A DNA stretch of 49,949 bases, from contig JAKALP010000037.1 in assembly GCA_021824175.1 (NCBI GenBank), forward strand, positions 1 through 49,949. Direction: 5' to 3'. Each line of letters opens with the position of its first letter. Position 1 is the stretch's first letter. The notes beneath the pieces were generated by a model that was not told the origin of the DNA, made no database searches, and worked only from the letters and a program-made list of their open reading frames with translations. The position numbers and the translations under genes were made by a program. Source of the DNA: Deltaproteobacteria bacterium. GTDB taxonomy: Bacteria > Desulfobacterota > Desulfobacteria > Desulfobacterales > Desulfosarcinaceae. Positions 10,763 to 19,652 of the stretch are shown in pieces.

Positions 10763-11143
10763 TCACTTGGAAACGATATCCTTGTACTGCGCCGGATCAG
10801 TGGCGTAGAGCACCGCCCGCTCAAGGGCTTCGGCGCGAAATTCGTGAGTTTTAAGATAGCCGGGATCATTGGCCATTTGCAGAAACGCCTTGCGCGAGGG
10901 ATATTTGACCAGCATGACCACATCCCAGGTTTCATCGCCGTTGAGCAGCTCATTGGCCTTGCCGAAATAAAGTACTTCGGCGCCGACACCCTTCACAAAG
11001 GGGCCGGACGCGGCAATATAGCGCAAATAGTACTCCCGGCCGCCCTCTTGCTTGAACTTGAGCAGGTTGAGCATGACAAAAGGTTTATCATTGGTCTCAG
11101 CCGCGGCCGCCAGGGCCTCAAACTGATCCGGATTGGATCCCAC
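10763..11143 (-). CDS. DUF1330 (dimeric alpha-beta barrel) protein
   Basis: 126 residues. The GTG start at 11143 is forced: a stop codon (TGA) directly precedes it in frame, and GGAGGAG lies about 11 bases upstream. The sequence FVMLNLLKFKQEGGREYYLRYIAAS, GAEVLYFGKANELL and WDVVMLVKYPSRKAFLQMANDP follows the DUF1330 pattern, a small ferredoxin-like dimer fold related to the EthD/ABM group. Members are cytoplasmic and usually accompany catabolic enzymes; the reaction is unknown. It is the last gene of an operon, 36 bases after the epoxide-hydrolase-like gene. Confidence 0.85.
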   Translation of the reverse strand: MGSNPDQFEALAAAAETNDKPFVMLNLLKFKQEGGREYYLRYIAASGPFVKGVGAEVLYFGKANELLNGDETWDVVMLVKYPSRKAFLQMANDPGYLKTHEFRAEALERAVLYATDPAQYKDIVSK

Positions 11144-11179
11144 TCATCGCCCATCTCCTCCCTCTCTTCGGCAGAAGGA

Positions 11180-12055
11180 CTACCCATCTTTTCTAAGAAA
11201 ATCGTTCATCAATACCGCCACCTCCTGGGCTTTTTCTTCCTGGATAAAATGGCCGGCCTGAAGTTTTTCCACTTGGATCGAATCAAAGCAATTTTCGAGT
11301 CCAATCAAATTTTCAGGAACGATGGTAATCTCTTCTTTGCCGTAGATATAAAGGGTGGGCATGGGGAACTTCTTGCCGGCCAGGGTGGCCCAATGCGGGG
11401 CATCCAGTCCCATGGCGCGATAGTAAGAAGCAGCCGTAGCCGCTGTATTTTCGATGCTGTAGCAGCGCACATATTCGGCGATGGAATCGGCGGGGATGAT
11501 ACCGTCGCGGCCTTTTTTGCCGAAGAAATAGCGCACCCACACCTCTTCATTGCCCTTGATCATGGCCTCGGGCAGACCCGGCTGCATCTGGAAATACTGA
11601 TACCAGTACGGCAAAAAGCGCATGGCCGCCAGTGCTTTGGCCGCTTCCATGCCGCCGGCCACGTTGGTGAGAATGGGAATATTCATGATAACCAGTTTCT
11701 TCACTCGCTCGGGAACCAGCAGCGCCGCCTCCTGGGCCACGATGCCGCCCCAATCATGGCCCACCAGAAAGAAGTAATTGATGTTCAAGGCATCGATGAT
11801 CGCGATGATGTCCTTGGCCAGTTCTACTTTCTGATAGGCTTCGATCTTCATGGTGCGCTCGCTGTCGCCCAGACCGCGCAGATCGGGCGCAATCACGCGC
11901 AAGGCGGGATCGAGAAACTCCGCCACCCCTTCCCAGCAATGGGAACTCTCGGGCCAGCCGTGCAACATGACCACGGGAATGCCGTTGGGGTTGCCGCCCT
12001 CCCGAACATTGAATACGCCTCTTGGAACTGTGATCTTGTTTGTCTTCATGGCCAT
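11180..12055 (-). CDS. cytoplasmic alpha/beta-hydrolase, epoxide-hydrolase / haloalkane-dehalogenase-like
   Basis: 291 residues, start at 12055 after GGAGGAAAAAGTT. There is no signal peptide. HGWPES (32-37), the nucleophile elbow VGHDWGG (Asp101) and the late AGHFIQEEK (His269) mark an Asp-His hydrolase of the epoxide hydrolase / haloalkane dehalogenase group. It is very similar along its whole length to the lipoprotein at 3651-4613, including the cap segment (PYWYQYFQ; YVRCYSIENTAATAASYYRAM). It lies in one operon with nitronate monooxygenase upstream and DUF1330 downstream, suggesting detoxification or degradation of a small electrophilic or nitro compound. The substrate is inference. Confidence 0.9.
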   Translation of the reverse strand: MAMKTNKITVPRGVFNVREGGNPNGIPVVMLHGWPESSHCWEGVAEFLDPALRVIAPDLRGLGDSERTMKIEAYQKVELAKDIIAIIDALNINYFFLVGHDWGGIVAQEAALLVPERVKKLVIMNIPILTNVAGGMEAAKALAAMRFLPYWYQYFQMQPGLPEAMIKGNEEVWVRYFFGKKGRDGIIPADSIAEYVRCYSIENTAATAASYYRAMGLDAPHWATLAGKKFPMPTLYIYGKEEITIVPENLIGLENCFDSIQVEKLQAGHFIQEEKAQEVAVLMNDFLRKDG

Positions 12056-12075
12056 AACTTTTTCCTCCTCTTATC

Positions 12076-12120
12076 CTTCACCCCTCTCCCCGTTATGAAG
12101 AGTGGGAAGAGAGGGTGAAG
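12076..12120. repeat. CTTCACCC/GGGTGAAG palindrome inside the operon
   Basis: CTTCACCCCTCTCCCC and GGAAGAGAGGGTGAAG are imperfect inverted copies around a 13-base loop. It is a diverged member of the CCCTCACCCCGACCCTCTCC family also present at 18139, 20584 and 26383. It sits between the monooxygenase and hydrolase genes and could modulate read-through. Confidence 0.7.
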
Positions 12121-12140
12121 CAAATCACTGCCCGGCCGAG

Positions 12141-13253
12141 TTATACATATCGACGGGGGAAGCCTTCGATGATCTCCCTGGCTTCGCGCACCATGCGGTC
12201 CACCAATTCTTTGACCGTGGGCATATCGTTGATGCGCTGGGCGCATTCGCCACCGGCATACAATGCGCGGCTTTCGTCGCCTTCATAGGTGGCGTTGATG
12301 CCATCTTTTTCAAATTCGATCAGCTCGCGGGCGCCCTGGCTCATGCCGTCGTCGGGCACGCCCGTGAACACGCCGGGCGCTTTGGCCAGGGTGTTTTCCA
12401 TATGCTTGATGCTGGCCGGGGTTTTAATCCAGCGGGCCGGCCCCACGAAGCCGCGCGCCACCAGGGTGCCGCGGTCGCCGGCCTTGACCACCCCTTCTTT
12501 CCACAATTGGGCGAAATCGCTCTCCTTGGTGGCCAGGAAGCGCGTGCCCATCTGGACACCGGCCGCGCCCAGAGCCAGGGCCGCCACCAGGGTCTTGCCG
12601 TCGCAGAAGCCGCCGGCGCCCACCACCGGAACGCCGTGGGGGGCCATGGCCTCGACCACCGCGGGCAGCAGGATCATGCTGTGCACCGGCTCCCAGGAGG
12701 TATGAAAACCGCCCTCGTGCCCCGAGGCCACGATCAGGTCCACGCCGGCTTTGCGGCAGCGCTCAGCGCCTTTTACCGACGGCACCACGTGCAGCCACTT
12801 GAAACCCGCGCCTTTGATTTTGTCGCCCCAGCCCATGGGATCGCCGGCCGAAGTAAAAATCACCTTGAAACGCTCGTGCATCTCGGGGTTCTCTTTGCGC
12901 ATCTTGATGGCCGTGTTGATGATCATATCGGCAATGGGCTTGAGTTCGGCCGACACCATGACATTGACGCCGAAGATGCCGCCGCTGGCCTTGGTTTGCT
13001 CAAAGGTTTGCTGATAAATCTTCTGGAAGATGACTTCGGGCGCATCATCGGGCGAAGCACCGCCGGTCTCCGCGAAATGCTTGTAGATGGCGGGCTGATC
13101 TTTCTTGGTGGTGATGCCGCTGGTGGACAGCAGGCCCAGAATACCCGCGTTGGCCGTGGCAATGCACAGCTTGTTATTGCTGAACGGTCCCATGCCGGCC
13201 TGGATAATGGGATATTTGGTCCCCAACAGTTTGCAGAGTGCGGTGTTTAACAT
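12141..13253 (-). CDS. nitronate monooxygenase-family flavoenzyme (2-nitropropane dioxygenase-like)
   Basis: 370 residues starting at 13253 with AAAGGAGAG seven bases upstream. It is a TIM-barrel FMN enzyme: N-terminal YPIIQAGMGPFSN, VIFTSAGDP, the VDLIVASGHEGGFH segment that carries the catalytic His of the family, VPVVGAGGFCDGKTLVAALALGAAGVQMGTRF (phosphate-binding region; written here in two blocks) and a C-terminal NMO-like tail. Such enzymes oxidise propionate-3-nitronate or alkyl nitronates; some homologues are enoyl reductases. It is the first gene of an operon with the hydrolase and DUF1330 genes, and lies divergent to the MerR-TetR fusion regulator. Confidence 0.92.
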   Translation of the reverse strand: MLNTALCKLLGTKYPIIQAGMGPFSNNKLCIATANAGILGLLSTSGITTKKDQPAIYKHFAETGGASPDDAPEVIFQKIYQQTFEQTKASGGIFGVNVMVSAELKPIADMIINTAIKMRKENPEMHERFKVIFTSAGDPMGWGDKIKGAGFKWLHVVPSVKGAERCRKAGVDLIVASGHEGGFHTSWEPVHSMILLPAVVEAMAPHGVPVVGAGGFCDGKTLVAALALGAAGVQMGTRFLATKESDFAQLWKEGVVKAGDRGTLVARGFVGPARWIKTPASIKHMENTLAKAPGVFTGVPDDGMSQGARELIEFEKDGINATYEGDESRALYAGGECAQRINDMPTVKELVDRMVREAREIIEGFPRRYV

Positions 13254-13594
13254 AATTCTCTCCTTTTGCTGATGATGTCAGATCATGCGATTTCAGATCG
13301 CGTTATATCGTGTTAAAATACGGCTTCAAAACAGCTCCCCAACATGATATTCTAGACAATATGGAGAATGTCTTGTCAAACATAAAAGTGAAGTTATGCA
13401 ATCCCCGTTGTTTGCCTAAGAAATTGTTTTCACATGATTTTGTCCTTGATGAAAAACACGGTTTTATGTCTGACATGATACATAATAAGCCGATATTACA
13501 CGGCGAACAGTTACACTATAAAAATATTGATTTATAGTTTTACTTTATAATTTTACTTGATAGCTGAGCAGATGAAACCCCAGGCCGCAACCCC
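13254..13594. promoter_or_regulatory. AT-rich divergent promoter/operator region
   Basis: 341 bases separate the divergent operon and regulator and are much more AT-rich than the genes. A perfect palindrome ATGTC-T-GACAT lies at 13466-13476, and AGACA/TGTCT half-sites spaced by ten bases occur near 13354-13373. A TATAAT hexamer at 13546-13551 could be the -10 box for the regulator gene. The palindromes are plausible operators for the fusion regulator. A short open frame here (13310-13537) lacks protein-like composition and is not called. Confidence 0.5.
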
Positions 13595-14512
13595 ATGAAA
13601 ATCGCCGAATTGGAAAAGATATCAGGCGTTCCGCGCTCCACGATCCACCATTATGTGAATTTCGGCCTGTTGCACCGCCCGGCCAAATCGGGCCAGACCA
13701 TGGCCGAGTATGATCAGAAGCACCTCCAGCGGCTGGAAGCCATCCAGAGGATCAAGCTGGACTATTTGAAAAGCGCCAAAACCTCCCGCATTCCCCTGGA
13801 TCACATCAAGTACAAGCTCAGCGAAAGCTACTCCCTGGTCAAGCCCGCCGCCGAAGCCAAGCCTCGCCCGGAAAGCAACGGCCGCAAAGGGTCGAAGAAG
13901 AAAGAAGAGATCATCGAGGCCACCTTGAAGATCTACGCCCACCGGGGCTACTACCTGACCAATATCCGGGAAATTACCCAGGCGGTGGGCATCTCTTCGC
14001 CCACCTTCTACCGCTATTTCAAGGACAAAAGAGAACTCTTCGTCGAAACCATCGAGTATGTGGTCAAGAATTTCAAAAAGGAGATTCGGGCGGCGGTGAA
14101 AAATGAAAAAGACCCCAGCCGCCGCTCCAAGATCATGTTTGAGATCTTCTACAGCCACTACTCCAAGATCGGCGAAATTCTCAACCAGCTGCGCTCCGGC
14201 GTCATCATCGGCGATCCCTGGGCCAAAGAGCGGCTCTCCCGCCTGTATGGCGAAATGATGGAGAACTTGATCAAGGAGATTCAGGGGGCCATCAAAAACG
14301 GCATCATCCGGCCGGTCAACCCCGTGCTGCTGGCCTACTTCAATCTGGCCATCAATGAGGCCGCCATGCACCTGAGCTCCATGGACAGTTCTTTTACCAT
14401 CCACGACGCCATGTATTTTGTAGGCGATATGCTCAACAATGCCTTTTTGACGGAAGAGGGCAAAAAGAACTTCAATATCTTCTACAAGTTCCGGGAACCT
14501 GAAACAAAATAG
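13595..14512 (+). CDS. MerR-TetR fusion transcriptional regulator
   Basis: 305 residues with two different DNA-binding domains. Residues 1-75 are a MerR-type winged helix (MKIAELEKISGVPRSTIHHY then VNFGLLHRP and a Leu/Lys helix). A charged linker (~82-103) precedes a TetR N-terminal domain (EIIEATLKIYAHRGYY, then NIREITQAVGISSPTFYRYF, ~104-150) and a helical ligand-binding/dimerisation domain to residue 305. TetR proteins usually repress until a ligand binds; MerR domains usually bend promoter DNA. The gene is divergent from the nitronate monooxygenase operon, the classic place for its regulator. No strong ribosome-binding site is visible before the ATG at 13595. Confidence 0.9.
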   Translation: MKIAELEKISGVPRSTIHHYVNFGLLHRPAKSGQTMAEYDQKHLQRLEAIQRIKLDYLKSAKTSRIPLDHIKYKLSESYSLVKPAAEAKPRPESNGRKGSKKKEEIIEATLKIYAHRGYYLTNIREITQAVGISSPTFYRYFKDKRELFVETIEYVVKNFKKEIRAAVKNEKDPSRRSKIMFEIFYSHYSKIGEILNQLRSGVIIGDPWAKERLSRLYGEMMENLIKEIQGAIKNGIIRPVNPVLLAYFNLAINEAAMHLSSMDSSFTIHDAMYFVGDMLNNAFLTEEGKKNFNIFYKFREPETK

Positions 14513-14549
14513 TGCTTGGTCGAAAACCCCTTATAAACGGCCCCTCAAA

Positions 14550-17045
14550 TCAATTTTGCCGGGACTTTGGGGGCCCATCCAACACCTCGCGGATGGTTTC
14601 CGAAATCTGGCGCAGCAGAACAGGCTTATTGACAAAGGCCCGGATACCCATGGCCATGGCGGTTGTTTGGTCGATGGCGGCGCTGTAGCCGGTGCAGAGC
14701 ACCACGGGAATATCGGGCCGGATCTTCATGCATTCCAGAGCCAACTGGTCACCCGAAATTTTGGGCATGGTTAAATCAGTGATGATGAGATCAAACTGAT
14801 CCGGATCATTTCTGAAAAGCGATAGCGCCTCGACACTGCTGCAGGTTGCAGTAACTTGATAACCGAGAGACCCAAGCATGGTTTTGCCCAGCGTGGCCAG
14901 GGACTCTTCATCATCCACAAAAAGAATGCGCTCGTTGCCTCGCGGCACCGCCTTTTCCGGCCTCACCGCCTGCACCGACCGCCGCTCGACGGTCGGCAGA
15001 AACACATTGAAGACCGTGCCTTCGCCGGGATGGCTCAGGACCGTCACTACCCCGCCATAGCTTTTGACGATGCCGTGAACCACGGCCAGCCCCATGCCCG
15101 TGCCTTTGCCCCGCTGCTTGGTGGTGAAGAATGGGTCGAAGATCCGTTCAATCAAGTCGGCGGGGATGCCGTGGCCGGTATCGCTGATGGTCAGTTTGAC
15201 GTGGGCTCCCGGCGTCAACCCTGGGTGGCGGTGGGCAAAATCCGCGTCTATGGCCACGGTTTCAAGCTCAATGCCCAGCACACCGCCCCTGGCGGACATG
15301 GCCTGGCCGGCATTGGTGCACAAATTCATGACCACTTGATGGATCTGGGTGGGATCGGCCATCACCGTGGGAGAATCTTTAAGTCTCAGGCGTATTTCGA
15401 TGGATGCCGGCAGCGTGGCCCGCATGAACTTGCCCACTTCCCGCGCAATGGGCAGAACATCCACGGGCATGAGTTCATGCTCACTCTGCCGGCTGAAGGC
15501 AAGAATGTGTCCCACCAGGTCCCTGGCCCGCTTGGCGGCCTCCAAGGTGTTGATCAAATTGTCGTGCAGGCAGCTTCCCGGCGCGCATTCGCTCAGGGAC
15601 AATTCCGTATAGCCGAAAATTGCCGAAAGAATATTATTGAAATCGTGGGCAATGCCGCCGGCCAGGGTACCGATGGCTTCCATCTTGGAGGCCTGCTGGA
15701 GCCTGCGTTGCAACTGGTCTTTCTCCTCATCGGCGCGCATGCGTTGAAGCAGGCGCCACATGCCCTGCATCAGCAACCGCAATTGGCGCACATCGGCATC
15801 GTCATAATCCTGGGCTTTGTTGCCCACTCCGGCCACGGCCACGATCCGGCCGCCTTCGAAAACCGGAATGTTCAAATGGCGGATCAAGGCCACATGACCT
15901 TCAGGATACCCTTTTTTCAACTCAGCGGGCAGGGCCGGATAGCCATTGGCCATAAAGGGTGCGCGCCGCCGGACCGCCTCGCCCAACACCCCTGCTTCCG
16001 AGACCTTGAATTCCACTGGCTTGTTTTCGTCGGCACCCGGCTTGAGCGCCCCTGGCGACCAGGAGTACATGGTCAGGGTGGATTCATCCGCGCTGGCAAA
16101 GGCCAGATAACCGATCTCGCTTTTGGTCAGCTTGATGGCCTCCCCCAGGGCGTAGTCGGTGATATCGGTCATGCCGGCATCGCTCATCTGAAACAGCTCC
16201 AGCAGCGCCTCCAGCCGCGCCTCATCCAGCCGCAACGCATTTTCCACGGTTTTCATATCGGTGATATCCGTGGAAATGCCGCCGACCGCGGCCACGGCGC
16301 CGGCATCATCCAGCAACGGAAATTTGATTGAAAGGTACTCGTGCTGGCCGTCAGCCAGCTCGGCCTGTTCGTGGAAGGTGACCGGCTCTTTTTGGGCAGC
16401 CACGGTTTGATCGTTGGCGAGTTGTTGTTTGGCGATGTGGGCCGGAAACAGATCGCTGGGCCGGCGGCCGATGACCTTGCTGCGGTCCAGTTGGAAGATC
16501 TCACAAAAAGCGCGGTTGATCAGTTTAAAGCGGCCGGCGAGATCTTTGACATAGATGACATTGCGGGCATTGTTGATGATGGCGTCGAGCAGCAAGCGCG
16601 AGCGGCGGTGCTCCTCGATCTCTGCTTGAAGCTGCCGGGTCCGTTCTGAAACGCGCTGTTCAAGCTCGATCTGATACACCTCGTTTAACCGCCGTTGGCG
16701 CCGCTCTTCAAAAATTACACCCAGCATGAGACTCAGGTTTTCAAGATAGGGGATATAAGGGGTAAAAAGCGCTGGGTCGCGCACACCGCAAAACAACTCA
16801 CCGAAAATCATGCCGCCGAACTTTAATCGAAAGCACCCGAAGGCTGGCGCCTCCGACGGTTGTTCGTCCTCATGGATGGCCCGATCCATGAGCCGGTAAG
16901 TGACCTGTTGCACTCCCGGCACGGCCTCCAATCCGCGACAGACAAAGCTCAGAATCGATTTGCCGTCCGGCAGGTGGGACACCATTCCCTGGATCAGGGC
17001 GATCTGTCCCAAAGTCTGGGCCGAGAGCTGTGCGGTGGAAGACAT
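14550..17045 (-). CDS. hybrid sensor histidine kinase (GAF-like, PAS, GAF, HisKA, HATPase, REC)
   Basis: 831 residues. The ATG at 17045 is preferred to an upstream GTG because GGAGG lies eight bases before it. The N-terminal ~120 residues are GAF-like, followed by a coiled coil ([17 protein letters not shown]), PAS (~150-265, [19 protein letters not shown]), GAF (~282-440), HisKA around 460 ([14 protein letters not shown]), HATPase (~560-680; [34 protein letters not shown]) and a C-terminal REC (~700-825, [13 protein letters not shown]). It has no membrane segments. The gene begins 16 bases after the stop of the MEDS-domain gene, so the two are cotranscribed and probably form a sensing unit. 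Confidence 0.93.
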   Translation of the reverse strand: MSSTAQLSAQTLGQIALIQGMVSHLPDGKSILSFVCRGLEAVPGVQQVTYRLMDRAIHEDEQPSEAPAFGCFRLKFGGMIFGELFCGVRDPALFTPYIPYLENLSLMLGVIFEERRQRRLNEVYQIELEQRVSERTRQLQAEIEEHRRSRLLLDAIINNARNVIYVKDLAGRFKLINRAFCEIFQLDRSKVIGRRPSDLFPAHIAKQQLANDQTVAAQKEPVTFHEQAELADGQHEYLSIKFPLLDDAGAVAAVGGISTDITDMKTVENALRLDEARLEALLELFQMSDAGMTDITDYALGEAIKLTKSEIGYLAFASADESTLTMYSWSPGALKPGADENKPVEFKVSEAGVLGEAVRRRAPFMANGYPALPAELKKGYPEGHVALIRHLNIPVFEGGRIVAVAGVGNKAQDYDDADVRQLRLLMQGMWRLLQRMRADEEKDQLQRRLQQASKMEAIGTLAGGIAHDFNNILSAIFGYTELSLSECAPGSCLHDNLINTLEAAKRARDLVGHILAFSRQSEHELMPVDVLPIAREVGKFMRATLPASIEIRLRLKDSPTVMADPTQIHQVVMNLCTNAGQAMSARGGVLGIELETVAIDADFAHRHPGLTPGAHVKLTISDTGHGIPADLIERIFDPFFTTKQRGKGTGMGLAVVHGIVKSYGGVVTVLSHPGEGTVFNVFLPTVERRSVQAVRPEKAVPRGNERILFVDDEESLATLGKTMLGSLGYQVTATCSSVEALSLFRNDPDQFDLIITDLTMPKISGDQLALECMKIRPDIPVVLCTGYSAAIDQTTAMAMGIRAFVNKPVLLRQISETIREVLDGPPKSRQN

Positions 17046-17061
17046 GGACAAAGCCTCCACC

Positions 17062-17676
17062 CTAACGCAAGAACTCTTCCGGCGGGATATAGAAAGGATT
17101 TTTGATCACCGCGCCCCGCACCACCATGTGGGGATGCACCTTGAGGACATCCATAATGGTGGCGCCGTCAAAGGCGCGGGCATCGTACTGGCACACCGAT
17201 GTCACGGGCACATCCTTGAGCAGCAGGCTGACCCTGGATTCATACTCCAGTAAGCGCTCGCCGCCGGGAATATGCTGCACCTCGGGCAGCATCTCGCCGA
17301 TGGCGCGAGCCCCGACAAATCCCGATTGCACCGATTGGCGGTGGAACTCGGTCAGAAGATTGAGCATCCGGTCCGGATCAAAATAGTCATTTTGGAAATA
17401 GATATCCCGTGTGCCGGAGAGCGCAAAGGCCCCCTCCTTGGCCAGTTCGGAAAAGGAGAGGCCGTTTTTGGAAAAAAATTCGTTCATTTGGCGCTCATCA
17501 ACTTTTTCCGAAAAACAGGCGGCCCGCTCTTTGGCTTGCAGGCCGCTGAGCAAGAATTTGAGCAAGGAATCGTTGCGCTCATCGTCATCCGTGTAAATCT
17601 GGCAAATGTGCGTGCCCGCGGGCACTTGCCCGGCCGTGAAGCCCAGCGATACCATCAATGGTTGTGCTTCCTTCAT
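17062..17676 (-). CDS. MEDS-domain (DcmR-type sensory) protein
   Basis: 204 residues, start at 17676 after GGGAGG. The pattern GTHICQIYTDDDERNDSLLK, a conserved acid cluster, LSGLQAKERAACFSEKVDE and a closing YDARAFDGATIMDVLKVHP fits the MEDS domain (PF14417), named from methanogen and methylotroph sensors and thought to bind small hydrocarbon-like ligands. Such domains are usually fused to or encoded beside kinases, as here: the hybrid kinase gene follows 16 bases downstream. It probably acts in the cytoplasm as the kinase's input module. The ligand is unknown. Confidence 0.85.
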   Translation of the reverse strand: MKEAQPLMVSLGFTAGQVPAGTHICQIYTDDDERNDSLLKFLLSGLQAKERAACFSEKVDERQMNEFFSKNGLSFSELAKEGAFALSGTRDIYFQNDYFDPDRMLNLLTEFHRQSVQSGFVGARAIGEMLPEVQHIPGGERLLEYESRVSLLLKDVPVTSVCQYDARAFDGATIMDVLKVHPHMVVRGAVIKNPFYIPPEEFLR

Positions 17677-17850
17677 GGCAAATACCTCCCTATGATTAAA
17701 TGGTTACCAAGGCACCACCAATTCCGCGCAACTTCGGTGCAATACGATCATGGGAATATATGTCAGCGGGGATAATCTTTTGATTATAACAATATCGCTT
17801 GGAATTACAAGGTGAAGACTGGCAAGGACGAATCAAATGCCCAATGACCT

Positions 17851-17880
17851 TAAGGCACAAAGGCACTGAGGCACTGAGGG
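17851..17880. repeat. GCACAAAGGCAC-type repeat
   Basis: Tandem-like AAGGCACAAAGGCACTGAGG units, one of four dispersed members (others at 19558, 31512 and 47057). Confidence 0.6.
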
Positions 17881-18147
17881 TCAAAATAGAAGCGGTTTTT
17901 CATGGTATGCGGCATAGGTTGTGACGGGCGCTGCTCCCCGGTAGTACACCTGAACGGTTTCACAGCAGCATTGGCAGCAATTGCAAATGACCATCTCATC
18001 TTTTTCAGCCGCGACAAGCGATAGCGAGAGGGTCTTGGCCTTGCGCAGGGCCGCAATGATAAACTGCTCGGTGTGTTGGCTGATTGCCAGGGTTTTAAAG
18101 GCGGCGGCCGTTTGACTTGCATAATTGGCTGGCTTTTGCCCCCTCAC
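17881..18147 (-). pseudogene. Cys-rich remnant, probably of a [4Fe-4S] protein
   Basis: An 88-codon frame with ICNCCQCCCE near residue 54-63. Clusters of the form CNCC-x-CCC occur in ferredoxin-like proteins of anaerobes after an acidic/hydrophobic helix, as here (AKTLSLSLVAAEKDEM). No second cluster, no start with a ribosome-binding site and no family-length product remain, so it looks like a decayed fragment. It could instead be a small genuine Cys-rich protein. Confidence 0.38.
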
Positions 18148-18189
18148 CCCGACCCTCTCCCCCGCTGAAGATCGCGGTGGAGAGAGAGA
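18139..18189. repeat. CCCTCACCCCGACCCTCTCC palindromic repeat (degenerate copy)
   Basis: The left arm is intact and the right arm (GGTGGAGAGAGAG) is degraded. It belongs to the same family as 20584-20621 and 26383-26420. Confidence 0.65.
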
Positions 18190-18240
18190 TTAATTGAACA
18201 TTCTGCTTCGAGAATGCTTAGAAGCCATCTCCATAATGGG

Positions 18241-18480
18241 TCACAGATCCGAAAATCTAAGATTCGGCCAGCGTTCAAGCCAGCCCTTCTTCTCGGCTCT
18301 CTGTTTGGCCAGGGCATGGCCTTTTCTTGGATTGGGCGACACCTTGCCGGATAAAAGCGAATCCAGGCCAAATGGCGCGCATACTTCCACCTCCCCGCCG
18401 GGCAGAAGCCGCACCGCCACTGCCGTTTCGATTTCCGGCCAAAAAGACATGGCATGCTGGGAGGAGTGGTAGGGTGGATC
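18241..18480 (-). pseudogene. 3' fragment of a nucleotidyltransferase-family (NTP_transf_6) gene
   Basis: The minus-strand frame ending at 18241 contains IETAVAVRLLPGGEVEVCAPFG, LDSLLSGKVSPNP and AEKKGWLERWPNL (first string split to stay short). This is the C-terminal signature of the PF06042 nucleotidyltransferase family, in which an A-V-x-V-R-L strand, an APFGLDDLF turn and a K-W-x-E-R-W-P helix follow one another. Upstream of the HAMSFWPE segment the similarity stops and the frame runs into unrelated sequence near the next gene, so the N-terminal two-thirds with the catalytic Asp residues are missing. Confidence 0.65.
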
Positions 18481-18488
18481 GCCGTTTC

Positions 18489-19469
18489 TTAAATGCAATT
18501 GAGCAGCACTTGCCGGCTGCACTTCAAAAGGACACAGCTTCGGCAAAGGGTCTGGCCCAGCTTTATGTCCAGGGCGCGGATGGTGTGATGTGTCTCGTCG
18601 GCCGGGCCTTCCAACAAAATATTTTTGTGGTCCAGATGCATGTCCACCATCTCGGCCGTTAACAGCTCCTTTGCGCCGGCCAATACGCATTCTACTTCTT
18701 CCAGGTAGTAATCCGCTTTGAGGGATTTGGATTTGATGGCGCTTAACTCCTTCTCGATCTCTTCGAGCATTTTCTGGGCCGCGCCATAGGATTGTTTGGC
18801 GGTCTCACTGCGCCACTCCAGCACCATGGCTTGCCTTTCGGTCTCCAGAATTTTCAGCTTGGTCGTCATTTCCGCTCGCAAATCACGCAGTTCTTCTTCA
18901 CGCGACTTTTCTTCGAGGATCTTTTCAAGGGCCCAATGGGCCAGAATCTGCAACACGCCTTTGCGCAAGGCCAGGGTGGCGTCCTCGATTTTAGTTGATG
19001 GCACCCTGAACTTGTGATCGGAAAAGCCGATGGTCTTCAGGGCCACGTCTTTGACCACGATTTCTCCTTTGAGCTGGGCGCCGAAAATCGTTTTGGCCTT
19101 TCGATCCATGGTCAGCAACACATAAAAGAGATCCGGAGGATTTTGGGAGAGAAATTGACTCAGGTCCGGATCATTGCGCAGTGTTTTCTTCAGATGGGCG
19201 CTATCGATGAAAAATGGATTGACCAATTGAACAAAAAGCATTTCGTCGCTGGTGGCATCCAACGGGTCTGGAAGCGTTTCGATCAATCGGGTGATATGCT
19301 GCCACGCGAATTCCAGCGCGGGCTGCAACTTCTGCTTGTATCCGTGCACCAGCCGAATCTTGGGATAGGAGTTGGCCAGAACCAGCTCCAGTGCCTCCTC
19401 CATGCCCGGCAGTGTCGCGGCCGAAGTTTTCCCCAACTTGTTTTTGATGGTTGAAAACCAGCTACCCAC
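18489..19469 (-). CDS. hypothetical coiled-coil protein
   Basis: 326 residues from a GTG start at 19469 (GGAG seven bases upstream). There is no signal peptide or membrane segment. Residues ~190-265 form a long charged helix, probably a coiled coil (EKILEEKSREEELRDLRAEM; MLEEIEKELSAIKSKSLKAD). The N-terminal part has an ordered look (NPPDLFYVLLTMDRKAKTIF) but no motif I recognise. It ends nine bases before the nucleotidyltransferase remnant; the last ~15 residues (RSCVLLKCSRQVLLNCI) look atypical and may be read-through into altered sequence. Confidence 0.65.
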   Translation of the reverse strand: MGSWFSTIKNKLGKTSAATLPGMEEALELVLANSYPKIRLVHGYKQKLQPALEFAWQHITRLIETLPDPLDATSDEMLFVQLVNPFFIDSAHLKKTLRNDPDLSQFLSQNPPDLFYVLLTMDRKAKTIFGAQLKGEIVVKDVALKTIGFSDHKFRVPSTKIEDATLALRKGVLQILAHWALEKILEEKSREEELRDLRAEMTTKLKILETERQAMVLEWRSETAKQSYGAAQKMLEEIEKELSAIKSKSLKADYYLEEVECVLAGAKELLTAEMVDMHLDHKNILLEGPADETHHTIRALDIKLGQTLCRSCVLLKCSRQVLLNCI

Positions 19470-19557
19470 CGCGATTCTCCACTCTCCAGCGTAATTACTT
19501 CACTATTTCAGGCACCGGGGCGGGAATGACGTACCAATCGACGAAAAACTCCCTGAT

Positions 19558-19612
19558 TCCTTTGTGCCTTTGTCCCTTAGTCCCTTTGTCCCTCTGTGCC
19601 TTGTAGCAAAAC
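19558..19612. repeat. TTTGTGCCTTTGTCCC-type repeat
   Basis: Five successive near-copies of a ten-base TTTGTCCCTT / TTTGTGCCTT unit. Related sequences occur at 17851, 31512 and 47057. Confidence 0.65.
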
Positions 19613-19652
19613 AATACGTCCCTAATACGACCGTGTGTCCGAAGGCACAATC

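Noticed and set aside
10733-12118. 461-codon open frame on the plus strand
   Set aside because: It lies antisense to the hydrolase and DUF1330 genes, which have motifs and ribosome-binding sites; its His/Gly-rich product is typical of an antisense shadow.
12102-13250. 382-codon open frame on the plus strand
   Set aside because: Antisense to the nitronate monooxygenase gene, no domain, His/Ala-rich composition.
13310-13537. 75-codon frame in the divergent regulatory region
   Set aside because: Very AT-rich, no ribosome-binding site and no protein-like pattern; the region is better explained as promoter/operator DNA.
14856-16331. 491-codon open frame on the plus strand
   Set aside because: Antisense to the hybrid kinase, which shows all catalytic boxes on the other strand.
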